A DNA stretch of 6,381 nt from Chromatiales bacterium (GCA_027021685.1 JALUTW010000437.1:1-6381); one strand, 5' to 3'. Shown: positions 1-6,381, counted from the first letter of the stretch. Translations and numbers: made by a program. The notes: generated from the sequence alone by a model not told the origin.

Positions 1-1
1 C

Positions 2-1519
2 GTGCTCGGCGGTCCGGCGGAGTTCACCGTGTTCACCCAGCAGACACCGGACGGGCCGGTGGTCCGGATCGCGGCCTGGGGCGAGGCGGCGCCGGCCGCG
101 GTCAACCGCCTGCTCGGGGAGCTGGGCCGCGGCCGCGTCACCGCCCCCCAGGCCTGGCAGGGCCTGTTTCAGGCGGGCTACCAGGCGGGCTACCAGGCGG
201 GCTACCAGGCGGGCCGCGCCGCTCCTCCATCCCGGCTGACCGGCATCACCCGCCTGCCGGCGGCGGCCTTGAGGCTGCCGCCGCCGGTGAAGGCGGACCC
301 GGACGGGCGCGTCCAGGTGGTGGTCACCCTCCTCGAGCCGGCGGGGTCGGCTCCGGTGCTGGGCCTGGACCTGGGCGAGCGGATCTCCACACGGTGGCGG
401 CTGCGGCACGCGGAGAACGGGATGGTGCCCGAACGGGGAACCATCCATTTCGGTGGCCGGGCCCGGCTGCCGGACGAGCCGGTCCTGTTCGTGCGCGGGA
501 GTCCCGGGTGGGTGCCCCTGCGCGACTGGCTGGCCGTGGCCCGGTCGCTGCCCGGGGTCACCGGCGCCCTGCACCTGCCACTGCGCCTGGCAATGGGCCG
601 GGTGGTACTGGGCAAGGGGACCAGCGCGGTGCAAGCCCCCTCCGCCACCGGGCTGGCCCCGCACGACATTCCCCCGGTGAGCGGCACGGTGGACGATCTC
701 ACCGTGGGCGACACGGACCTCGGAAGGCTGCGGGTGGACCTGAGCCACTCGCTGCACGGCCTGGACATCAACCACTTCGATCTTGGCACCGAGGTCTACG
801 ACATTCGCATCAGCGGGAGCTGGACCCGGCGCCGCCAGGCGCAGGAGACCGCCCTCACCGTCAGGGCCCGGACCTCGGACGCGGGGGCCATGATCTCGCG
901 CCTGGGCTACCAGGGGATCATCGACCGGGGCGAGGGGGAGGCCGAGGTGACCCTGTACTGGGAGGACTCGCCGTTCGCCTTCGCCTGGGACAAGGTGCGG
1001 GGCCGGGCCCGCATCGATCTGCGTGACGGCAGCCTGCGCGACGTGGAGCCCGGCGCCGGCCGCCTGCTGGGCCTGCTCAGCCTGTCGGGGCTGGCGCGGC
1101 GGCTGGTCCTGGATTTCCGCGACCTGGCCAGCGAAGGGCTGCACTTCGACCGTCTCGGCGGCACGTTCCGCATCAAGGCGGGGAATGCCTTGACCGACGA
1201 CCTGGAGATGAGGAGCACCGTGGGACTGGTGCAGGTGCGCGGGCGCACCGGGCTGGCGGCGCGTGACTTCGACCAGTACATCATCGTGCAGCCGGGGGTG
1301 GGCGACACGGTGGCGGTGGGCAGCGGCCTGGCTTTCGGGACCCAGGTGGGGGTGGTGGTGCTGCTGCTGGACCGCCTGTTCGGCCGGCCCATCGATACCG
1401 CTTCCAGCGTCCAGTACCATGTCACCGGTTCCTGGGAGGCCCCGGTGATCCGCAAGATCAAGGCGCCGCGGGCACCGGCGGCCGGCGACGAGGACGAGGA
1501 AGACGAAGACGATTTCTGA
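2..1519 (+). CDS. yhdP: YhdP family AsmA/TamB-like envelope protein, C-terminal part (5' truncated by window)
   Basis: This is the final 505 residues of a YhdP/TIGR02099-type protein. The E. coli member has about 1266 residues, so roughly 750 are missing. The GTG at position 2 is only the first full codon in the window, not a start. YhdP belongs to the AsmA/TamB group, which spans the periplasm from an inner-membrane anchor and affects phospholipid transport to the outer membrane and its permeability barrier. The family C-terminal pattern is visible: a WEDSPFAF segment, then PGAGRLLGLLSL (fragment residues about 350-361), then VLDFRDLASEGLHFD (about 369-383), and a terminal YHVTGSWEAP (GSW at 476-478). 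Two oddities are a QAGY tandem repeat at residues 57-71 and a highly acidic end (last 11 residues GDEDEEDEDDF). The gene probably precedes, and may be partly co-transcribed with, the nit-tldD-pmbA operon. Family identity is confident; any role specific to this organism is inference. Confidence 0.93.
   Translation: MLGGPAEFTVFTQQTPDGPVVRIAAWGEAAPAAVNRLLGELGRGRVTAPQAWQGLFQAGYQAGYQAGYQAGRAAPPSRLTGITRLPAAALRLPPPVKADPDGRVQVVVTLLEPAGSAPVLGLDLGERISTRWRLRHAENGMVPERGTIHFGGRARLPDEPVLFVRGSPGWVPLRDWLAVARSLPGVTGALHLPLRLAMGRVVLGKGTSAVQAPSATGLAPHDIPPVSGTVDDLTVGDTDLGRLRVDLSHSLHGLDINHFDLGTEVYDIRISGSWTRRRQAQETALTVRARTSDAGAMISRLGYQGIIDRGEGEAEVTLYWEDSPFAFAWDKVRGRARIDLRDGSLRDVEPGAGRLLGLLSLSGLARRLVLDFRDLASEGLHFDRLGGTFRIKAGNALTDDLEMRSTVGLVQVRGRTGLAARDFDQYIIVQPGVGDTVAVGSGLAFGTQVGVVVLLLDRLFGRPIDTASSVQYHVTGSWEAPVIRKIKAPRAPAAGDEDEEDEDDF
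170..214 (+). repeat. In-frame 12-bp tandem repeat inside yhdP
   Basis: CAGGCGGGCTAC occurs three times in a row (170-181, 182-193, 194-205), followed by a 9-base partial copy (206-214). The copies are identical at the base level and encode QAGYQAGYQAGYQAG. Because the unit is a multiple of three, gain or loss of copies would change protein length without shifting the frame. Perfect identity, including third codon positions, points to recent slipped-strand duplication rather than selection on the protein alone. Confidence 0.95.
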
Positions 1520-1592
1520 CCGCCGCCTCGTCCCGGAGTCCCGGGCGGTGGCCTTCCGCCGCGCTTGGCACCGCTGATGCCGGGTGGCAATG

Positions 1593-1608
1593 TGGTATCC
1601 TGCATCAC
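1593..1608 (+). promoter_or_regulatory. Possible extended -10 promoter giving a leaderless transcript for the small secreted protein
   Basis: TGGTATCCT (1593-1601) fits an extended -10 element: TG, one base, then TATCCT with four of six matches to TATAAT. No good -35 box lies 16-18 bases upstream. TTGGCA at 1565-1570 is a good match but 25 bases away, which is too far. Transcription starting about seven bases after the -10 would begin at or next to the ATG at 1609. That fits the absence of any purine-rich Shine-Dalgarno sequence ahead of this ATG. This is weak motif-level evidence only. Confidence 0.3.
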
Positions 1609-1949
1609 ATGAAGAACTTCTTGATTCCCTTGCTGTTTTGTGTCCAGGCTGCGGCCGCCGCCGAGCCCCGCTTTCTGCTCTCTGCCGGCGAGTGGGCGGT
1701 GCCGCGCGATGCGGACGCGGTGCGCGCCATGCCCGCCCTGCGGGAGGCGGTGAAGGCCCTGGACGCACGGCCGGGTGCGCGCCTGCGCCTGCGCTATCCC
1801 GGCGGTGACGAGGGCACGATGTGGGTGCACGAGGTGCGGGCCTGGCTGGTGTCGCTGGGGGTCTCCTCCGCCCGCCTGGAGCTGGTGCCGGGCGCGGAGC
1901 GGGGCGACGTGCTGGCGCTGGAAGTGGTGGCGCCGCCGGGAGGGCAGCC

Positions 1950-1953
<4 letters not shown>
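1609..1953 (+). CDS. Small predicted secreted (periplasmic) protein, unknown function
   Basis: This 114-residue protein is not one I recognise by name. It starts with a clear Sec signal peptide: MKN, a hydrophobic stretch FLIPLLFCVQ, then a run of five Ala with likely cleavage before Glu19. Cys11 is preceded by Phe, so a lipobox is unlikely. The mature part has about 96 residues. It contains a helix-like segment (about 36-53), a beta-like stretch ARLRLRYPGGDEG (57-69), a helix-like VRAWLVSLGV (76-85) and a final RLELVPGAERGDVLALEVV. This order, with GGDEG followed by a helix and then xRLELxPG, loosely recalls the beta-alpha-beta core of OmpA-C/MotB-like domains, but no diagnostic peptidoglycan-binding motif is complete. 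The ATG at 1609 is chosen because it gives the signal peptide and no other plausible in-frame start is nearby; it has no Shine-Dalgarno. Its TGA overlaps the GTG of the next gene (GTGA, 1950-1953), so it looks like the first gene of the coupled operon. Confidence 0.8.
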
Positions 1954-2776
<823 letters not shown>

Positions 2777-2780
<4 letters not shown>

Positions 2781-4222
2781 GCGCCCCGGCCCTGGACATC
2801 GCCCGCCGTGTCCTGCTGGAGCCCGGCGGCGTCGACGACGGCGCGCTGCAGCGCACCCTGGACCGCATCATGGGGCGCGCCGTGGACCGCGCCGATCTCT
2901 ATTTCCAGACCGTGCGCCACGAGTCCTGGTCGCTGGAGGACGGCATCGTGCGCGAGGGCAGTCACGGCATCGACCAGGGCGTGGGCGCGCGCGCCATCGC
3001 CGGCGAAAAGACCGGCTTCGCCTATTCCGACGAGATCGTGGCGCCGGCACTGGAGCGCGCGGCGGAGGCGGCGCGCGCCATCGCCCGCAGCGGCGGCGAG
3101 GGCCGGATCCAGGCCTGGCGGTCGGTGCCCGGCCACGACCTGTACCTGCCGGAGGATCCCCTGGCCTCGTTGCCGGCGGCGGACAAGGTGGCCCTGCTCA
3201 GGCGCGTGGACCAGGCGGCCCGGTCCGCCGACCCGCGGGTGAGCCAGGTGTTCGTCTCCCTGGCCGGGGTTCACGAGGTCATCCTGGTGGTGGACACCGA
3301 GGGCACGCTGGCGGCCGACGTGCGCCCGCTGGTGCGGCTCAACGTCACGGTCATCGCCGAGCAGGGCGGCCGCCGCGAGCAGGGCAGCGCCGGCGGCGGC
3401 GGGCGCTTCGGCTACGGCTGGTTCCTGGAGGACGACCGCGCCGGCGGTTTCGCCCGCGAGGCGGTGCGCCAGGCCCTGGTCAACCTGGAGGCGGGTGAGG
3501 CCCCCGCCGGGACCATGGACGTGGTCCTGGGCCCCGGCTGGCCCGGGGTGCTGCTGCACGAGGCGGTGGGCCATGGCCTGGAGGGCGACTTCAATCGCAA
3601 GGGGTCGTCGGCCTTTGCCGGCCGCCTGGGCGAGCGCGTGGCCTCGCCCCTGTGCACGGTGGTGGACGACGGCACGCTGGAGCACCGGCGCGGCTCCCTC
3701 AACGTGGACGACGAGGGCGTGCCCACCTCGCGCACCGTGCTCATCGAGAACGGGGTGCTCAAGGGCTACATGCAGGACCGGCTCAATGCCCGCCTCATGG
3801 GCATGGCCCCCACCGGCAACGGCCGCCGCGAATCCTATGCCCATCTGCCCATGCCGCGCATGACCAACACCTTCATGCTGCCGGGCGCCCATGATCCGCA
3901 GGAGATCATCGCCTCGGTCCAACGCGGGCTCTACGCGGTCAACTTCGGCGGCGGCCAGGTGGATATCACCTCGGGCAAGTTCGTGTTCTCCGCCTGCGAG
4001 GCCTACCTCATCGAGAACGGGCGCGTCACCCGGCCGGTCAAGGGCGCGACCCTGGTGGGCAACGGCCCCGATGTGCTCACCCGCGTGACCATGGTGGGCA
4101 ACGACCTGCAACTGGACACCGGCATCGGCACCTGCGGCAAGGAGGGGCAGAGCGTGCCGGTGGGCGTGGGCCAGCCCACCCTCAAGGTGGAAGGGCTCAC
4201 CGTGGGCGGCACCGCCCACTGA
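2777..4222 (+). CDS. tldD: TldD, zinc metalloprotease subunit of the TldD/PmbA(TldE) complex
   Basis: At 481 residues this matches the length of E. coli TldD. The N-terminal domain shows DLYFQTVRHESW (40-51) and GVGARAIAGEKTGFAY (68-83), both closely family-like. The metalloprotease motif HEAVGH (HExxxH) lies at residues 261-266. Cys453 in TGIGTCGKEG sits where the third zinc ligand is found in E. coli TldD, so the site looks intact. TldD and PmbA form a cytosolic heterodimer that takes unfolded peptides into a cavity and cleaves them. In E. coli it removes the microcin B17 leader and degrades the CcdA antitoxin. No microcin-like precursor or ccd gene is seen here, so general peptide turnover is the likely role. 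The start is clear: a full AGGAGGTGA Shine-Dalgarno (2767-2775) and an ATGA overlap with the preceding stop, implying translational coupling. Confidence 0.97.
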
Positions 4223-4233
4223 GGAGTGCCGCC

Positions 4234-5607
4234 GTGAGCCGTCCCGCCCACCTGCTGACCCCTGCTTCATCAGCCTGGCCGGCCGACGTCGATCCGCAGC
4301 GGCTGCACGACCTGGTGGCGCAGGTGCTGGAGCGCGCCCGCGCCGCGGGCGCCGATGCGGCCGAGGCCGGCCTCACCGCGGACAGCGGGCTGTCGGTCAA
4401 CGTGCGTCTGGGCGAGGTGGACACCCTGGAGTACCACCGCGACAAGGGCCTGGGCGTGACCCTGTACTTCGGCCGGCGCAAGGGCAGCGCCAGCACCACC
4501 GACTTCAGTCCCCGTGCCATCGCCGAGACCGTGGCCGCGGCGGCGGACATCGCCCGCTACACCTCCGAGGATCCCTGCGCCGGGCTGCCCGACGCGGCCG
4601 ACCTCGCGCGCGAGATCCCGGATCTCGACCTCTACCATGCCTGGGACCTGGATGCCGACGCCGCCATCGCCCTGGCCCGGGAGTGCGAGGCCGCGGCCCT
4701 GGGGTTCGATGCCCGGATCACCAACTCCGAAGGCGCCACCCTCGACACCCACGGCGGCTACCGGGTCTACGGCAACACCCACGGCTTCCTTGCCGGCTAC
4801 GCCAGCTCGCGCCACAGCCTGAGCTGCACCGTCATCGGGGAGGAGGACGGCGCCATGCAGCGCGACTACTGGTACACGGTGGCGCGCCATCCCGAGGACC
4901 TGGAGCCGGCGGAGGCGGTGGGCCGGCACGCGGCGCGGCGCACGGTGCGGCGGCTGGGGGCGCGAAGCATGACCACCGGCCGCATGCCGGTGCTGTTCGC
5001 GCCCGAGGTGGCGCGCGGCCTGGTGGGACACTTCCTGCGCGCCATCAACGGCCACGCCCTGTACCGCAAGGCCTCGTTCCTGCTGGATCACCTGGGCCGG
5101 CCGGTGTTCCCGGACTGGCTGGACATGGACGAGCGGCCCCACCTGCCGCGGGCGCTGGGCTCGGCGCCGTTCGACAACGAGGGCGTGGCCACCCGCAGCC
5201 GCCACCTGGTGGAGGGCGGCGTGCTCAAGGGCTACGTGCTCGACAGCTACTCGGCCCGGCGCCTGGGCCTGCACACCACCGGCAACGCCGGCGGCACCCA
5301 CAACGTGTTCGTGGGTGACAGCGGGCTGGACTTCGACGGCCTGCTGGAAAAGATGGGCGATGGCCTGCTGGTCACCGAGCTCATGGGGCAGGGGGTCAAC
5401 CCGGTGACCGGCGACTACTCCCGCGGCGCGGCCGGCTTCCGCATCGAGAACGGGGCCATCGCCGGCCCGGTGCACGAAATCACCATCGCCGGCAACCTCC
5501 GCGACATGTACCGCGGCATCGTCGCCACCGGCACCGACTACGACCGGCGCGGCAACGTGATCACCGGCTCCATCCTCGTGGGCGAGATGACCGTCGCCGG
5601 CCGGTGA
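4234..5607 (+). CDS. pmbA: PmbA (TldE), non-metal partner subunit of the TldD/PmbA protease
   Basis: This 457-residue protein is homologous to TldD and slightly longer than E. coli PmbA/TldE (450). It has the shared N-terminal region (about 24-90, including GLGVTLYFGRRKGSAS) and a C-terminal domain ending in GSILVGEMTVAGR, as is usual. At the place where TldD has HExxxH it reads VARGLVGHFLRAI (His266), so the zinc motif is absent. That is normal for this subunit, which supplies the other half of the heterodimer. Other family landmarks are LYRKASFLLD, FDNEGVATRSR, GVLKGYVLDSYSARRLGL and TTGNAGGTHN. The GTG at 4234 has GAGGAG (4221-4226) seven bases upstream. It lies 11 bp after tldD, so the two subunits should be made together. 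Pseudomonas and many relatives have yjgA between tldD and pmbA; it is absent here. No convincing terminator follows on this strand, and the repeat-rich region begins at once. Confidence 0.96.
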   Translation: MSRPAHLLTPASSAWPADVDPQRLHDLVAQVLERARAAGADAAEAGLTADSGLSVNVRLGEVDTLEYHRDKGLGVTLYFGRRKGSASTTDFSPRAIAETVAAAADIARYTSEDPCAGLPDAADLAREIPDLDLYHAWDLDADAAIALARECEAAALGFDARITNSEGATLDTHGGYRVYGNTHGFLAGYASSRHSLSCTVIGEEDGAMQRDYWYTVARHPEDLEPAEAVGRHAARRTVRRLGARSMTTGRMPVLFAPEVARGLVGHFLRAINGHALYRKASFLLDHLGRPVFPDWLDMDERPHLPRALGSAPFDNEGVATRSRHLVEGGVLKGYVLDSYSARRLGLHTTGNAGGTHNVFVGDSGLDFDGLLEKMGDGLLVTELMGQGVNPVTGDYSRGAAGFRIENGAIAGPVHEITIAGNLRDMYRGIVATGTDYDRRGNVITGSILVGEMTVAGR

Positions 5608-5624
5608 GTCCCGTTTTCAGATCG

Positions 5625-5743
5625 ACGCGAGGGCGCAGAGCCGCCGGGGTGGACCCATGCCTCGTGTTGCAACGCAGTGGCGCAGAGGCAGAACCGTGCC
5701 TTGTATTTCAACGCAGAGGCGCAGAGACGCAGAGGACGCAGAG
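5625..5743 (+). repeat. Cluster of CGCAGAGGCGCAGAG-type direct repeats
   Basis: Three related copies lie in the same orientation: ACGCGAGGGCGCAGAG (5625-5640), AACGCAGTGGCGCAGAGGC (5671-5689) and the longest, 5710-5743, which extends as CGCAGAGACGCAGAGGACGCAGAG. The bases before copies two and three are also related (CCATGCCTCGTGTTGC at 5655-5670 and CCGTGCCTTGTATTTC at 5694-5709), which gives a decayed tandem unit of about 39 bp. A further same-strand copy sits at 6137-6151 and inverted copies at 5821-5836 and 5972-5996. From general knowledge, this type of CGCAGAGGCGCAGAGACGCAGAG sequence is a frequent dispersed intergenic repeat in many bacterial genomes. Its mobility mechanism is not evident here. 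Confidence 0.85.
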
Positions 5744-5843
5744 AATGGATGTTCATGAATACATGGCCCCGGCGCGGGCGGCAGCATCATGGCCTCGCCA
5801 TATACCTGCAGATTCAGGATCTTTGTGTCCTTTGCCTTGAAAC
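5710..5843. repeat. Hairpin repeat element, copy A
   Basis: The left arm CGCAGAGGACGCAGAG (5728-5743 region) is an imperfect reverse complement of the right arm TCTTTGTGTCCTTTGC (5820-5835), with about 13 of 16 positions pairing. Together they enclose a loop that contains GAATACATG (5757-5765) and GGCCTCG. The same loop landmarks recur in the same order in copy B 144 bases downstream. It codes for nothing and contains no transposase. It looks like a small non-autonomous or structure-forming dispersed repeat. Boundaries are approximate, because the left side runs on into the direct-repeat cluster. Confidence 0.6.
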
Positions 5844-5868
5844 GGAGGCGGGGTCTGACAAGATCTGT

Positions 5869-5996
5869 TCAACGGAAAGATGCGAGGAAACGGGATTTAC
5901 GAATACATGAACCAGGCTGGATGCGGCGGCACCGTCGCCAGGGCCTCGTCATCCACCCACAAGCCCAGAATCTCTGCGTCTCTGCGCCTCGGCGTT
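5869..5996. repeat. Hairpin repeat element, copy B (diverged tandem duplicate of A)
   Basis: This stretch repeats the layout of copy A: a degenerate left arm (CAACGGAAAGATGCGAGG from 5870), then TACGAATACATG (GAATACATG at 5901-5909), a GC-rich middle with GGCCTCG, and the right arm AATCTCTGCGTCTCTGCGCC (5969-5988). Its right arm (5972-5996) is a much better reverse complement of copy A's left arm (5710-5734, 24 of 25 positions) than of its own left arm. The pair as a whole could therefore fold into one large cruciform of about 287 bp. Confidence 0.6.
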
Positions 5997-6020
5997 TGCA
6001 TCACGGAAGGGGAAACTTTC

Positions 6021-6087
6021 ATCGCGGCCGGGGGCCGCTCCTACACCATGTTGTTCAACCCGTAGGAGTGCCGCCTTCGGCGCGAAT
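6021..6087. repeat. Inverted pair of GTAG-type REP sequences (BIME-like)
   Basis: On the minus strand, 6044 to 6021 reads GTAGGAGCGGCCCCCGGCCG and then CGAT. This is a GTAG head followed by a 6-bp stem (GCGGCC at 6024-6029 with GGCCGC at 6033-6038, loop GGG). On the plus strand, 6062-6087 reads GTAGGAGTGCCGCCTTCGGC and then GCGAAT, with a GTAG head and a shorter stem (GCCG at 6070-6073 with CGGC at 6078-6081). The two GTAG heads face each other across 17 bases that hold a tiny GTTG-TT-CAAC hairpin (6050-6059). The GTAG head followed by an imperfect palindrome is the known signature of REPs moved by RAYT (TnpA-REP) transposases in Pseudomonas, Stenotrophomonas and relatives. No RAYT gene is in the window. 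Confidence 0.75.
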
Positions 6088-6117
6088 CCCAAACGCGGCG
6101 GTCATCCCTCGCGCGGC

Positions 6118-6177
6118 AAAAAACCTTCAATGCAAAGACGCAGAGGCGCAGCGGTAGAACCATACCTTGCGTTGAAG
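6118..6177 (-). terminator. Candidate intrinsic terminator for mgtE, formed within a repeat copy
   Basis: Read on the minus strand, CTTCAACGCAA (6177-6167) can pair with TTGCATTGAAG (6135-6125). This gives an 11-bp stem with a single G-U pair. It is followed, after one G, by six T residues (6123-6118). The 31-base loop is long and contains a small GGTA/TACC hairpin and the CGCAGAGGCGCAG repeat copy. The stem starts about 40 bases after the mgtE stop, a normal distance. The AU-rich stem and long loop make it weaker than a classical terminator. No equivalent T-tract is present in the pmbA direction. Confidence 0.45.
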
Positions 6178-6194
6178 CTGTGTAGGAGAAAATT

Positions 6195-6217
6195 CCCAGT
6201 CCCCAGCCCCCAGCCCC
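6195..6217 (-). repeat. G-rich heptad tract (G-quadruplex pattern) abutting the mgtE stop codon
   Basis: On the plus strand this is CCCAGT, then CCCCAGC twice, then CCC. On the mgtE sense strand it reads as four G-runs of 4, 5, 4 and 3 separated by CT, CT and ACT, beginning with the base after TAA. This meets the simple rule for a G-quadruplex (four runs of at least three G with loops of one to seven). It would lie in the mgtE 3' untranslated RNA. A separate GTAGGAG at 6182-6188 (+), like a REP head without its palindrome, sits beside it. Confidence 0.75.
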
Positions 6218-6381
6218 TTACAGAAGATACAGAGTCGCCAGGCCGAGGAAGGCAAAGAAGCCCACCACGTCGGTGATGGTGGTGAGCACCACCGACCCGG
6301 CCAGGGCCGGGTCCACGCCCAGGCGCCGCAGCACCAGCGGGATGACGGCGCCGGAGACGGCGGCCACCGCCAGGTTGATGA
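6218..6381 (-). CDS. mgtE: MgtE magnesium transporter, C-terminal 53 residues (5' end beyond window)
   Basis: Translation of the minus strand from the window edge to the TAA at 6220-6218 gives 53 residues. They begin INLAVAAVSGAVIPLVLRR and end in TTITDVVGFFAFLGLAT followed by LYLL. This is the distinctive end of the MgtE family: the last two transmembrane helices of the pore domain, joined by a short LGVDPALAGS loop. The Asp in TTITD (fragment residue 37) corresponds to the conserved pore acidic residue that binds Mg2+ in structurally studied MgtE proteins. MgtE is a dimeric inner-membrane Mg2+ channel gated by cytosolic N and CBS domains, which would lie outside the window. The gene converges on pmbA. 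The reading ends at the expected family C-terminus, so the 3' end is intact. A candidate terminator lies about 40 bases after the stop. Confidence 0.95.
   Translation of the reverse strand, partial: INLAVAAVSGAVIPLVLRRLGVDPALAGSVVLTTITDVVGFFAFLGLATLYLL

Larger units (their letters stand above)
5608..6217. other. Gene-free convergent intergenic region made of mixed small repeats
   Basis: These 610 bases lie between the 3' ends of pmbA (+) and mgtE (-). Short open frames exist on both strands. They have no ribosome binding sites in good positions, their peptides are low-complexity readings of the repeats (for example AEAQRRRGRRE), and they do not resemble known proteins. Base composition is visibly less GC-rich than in the genes. 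The content is a patchwork: CGCAGAGGCGCAGAG-type repeats, a duplicated hairpin element, a GTAG-type REP pair, a terminator-like hairpin and a G-rich heptad tract, listed separately. I see no tRNA, CRISPR array, transposase gene or attachment site. Confidence 0.85.

Noticed and set aside
2..4. GTG at position 2 as the true start of the first gene
   Set aside because: The protein fragment begins mid-domain and YhdP is more than twice as long; the frame simply enters from outside the window.
1520..1560. Terminator after yhdP from the CCGCC/GGCGG segments
   Set aside because: GGCGG at 1544-1548 can pair with CCGCC at 1520-1524 or 1556-1560, but no T-tract follows either form, so read-through into the operon is equally likely.
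907..1830. 307-residue minus-strand frame across the yhdP end and the next gene
   Set aside because: Low-complexity Ser/Arg/Pro composition, spans two credible plus-strand genes, and has no family resemblance.
4222..4233. AGGAGTGCCGCC at the tldD-pmbA junction is identical to part of the REP at 6064-6075
   Set aside because: The match is only 12 bases, lacks the GTAG head and the palindrome's second arm, and is explained by the pmbA ribosome binding site; probably chance.
4270..5475. 401-residue open frame on the minus strand opposite pmbA
   Set aside because: Same reason: a composition shadow of a real gene, with no recognisable domain.
5625..6151. CRISPR array
   Set aside because: The repeats are imperfect, occur in both orientations with irregular spacing, and have related rather than unique spacers; no cas gene is present.
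5604..6157. Several short open frames of 60-122 residues in the intergenic region
   Set aside because: They read through repeats, give low-complexity peptides such as AEAQRRRGRRE, and lack ribosome binding sites. Similar spurious peptides from this repeat type are common in databases.

Overview
The window is very GC-rich DNA from what looks like a gammaproteobacterium. The set of yhdP, a Nit-family amidase, tldD, pmbA and mgtE is typical of that class. The high GC and the GTAG-type REP sequences would suit a free-living high-GC lineage (for example Ectothiorhodospiraceae-like, or another purple-sulfur or pseudomonad relative), but the genus cannot be fixed from this sequence.

Layout, left to right. 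Positions 2-1519 (+) are the C-terminal 505 residues of YhdP, an AsmA/TamB-like envelope protein; its 5' part lies outside the window. After an 89-bp gap that may hold a promoter come four tightly packed plus-strand genes. They are a small predicted secreted protein of unknown function (1609-1953), a Nit-family carbon-nitrogen hydrolase (1950-2780, GTGA overlap), the zinc protease subunit tldD (2777-4222, ATGA overlap) and its partner pmbA/tldE (4234-5607, 11-bp gap). This is almost certainly one translationally coupled operon, with yhdP as a possible upstream member. Positions 6218-6381 (-) are the last 53 codons of an MgtE magnesium transporter, convergent with pmbA.

Function. YhdP is an envelope phospholipid-transport/permeability factor. 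TldD and PmbA form a heterodimeric peptidase for unfolded peptides. The Nit hydrolase is probably a deaminated-glutathione amidase (metabolite repair). These are housekeeping genes, and I see no toxin, RiPP precursor, phage or defence gene.

The unusual part is the 610-bp convergent intergenic region (5608-6217). It has no credible gene and is a mosaic of small repeats. It holds several copies of a CGCAGAGGCGCAGAG-type repeat in both orientations, two diverged tandem copies of a roughly 130-bp hairpin element, and an inverted pair of GTAG-type REP sequences (BIME-like). It also has a long hairpin followed by a U-tract, oriented to terminate mgtE, and a G-rich heptad tract directly after the mgtE stop codon that fits a G-quadruplex pattern. 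Smaller points of interest are an in-frame 12-bp tandem repeat in yhdP and an SD-less, possibly leaderless start for the small secreted protein.
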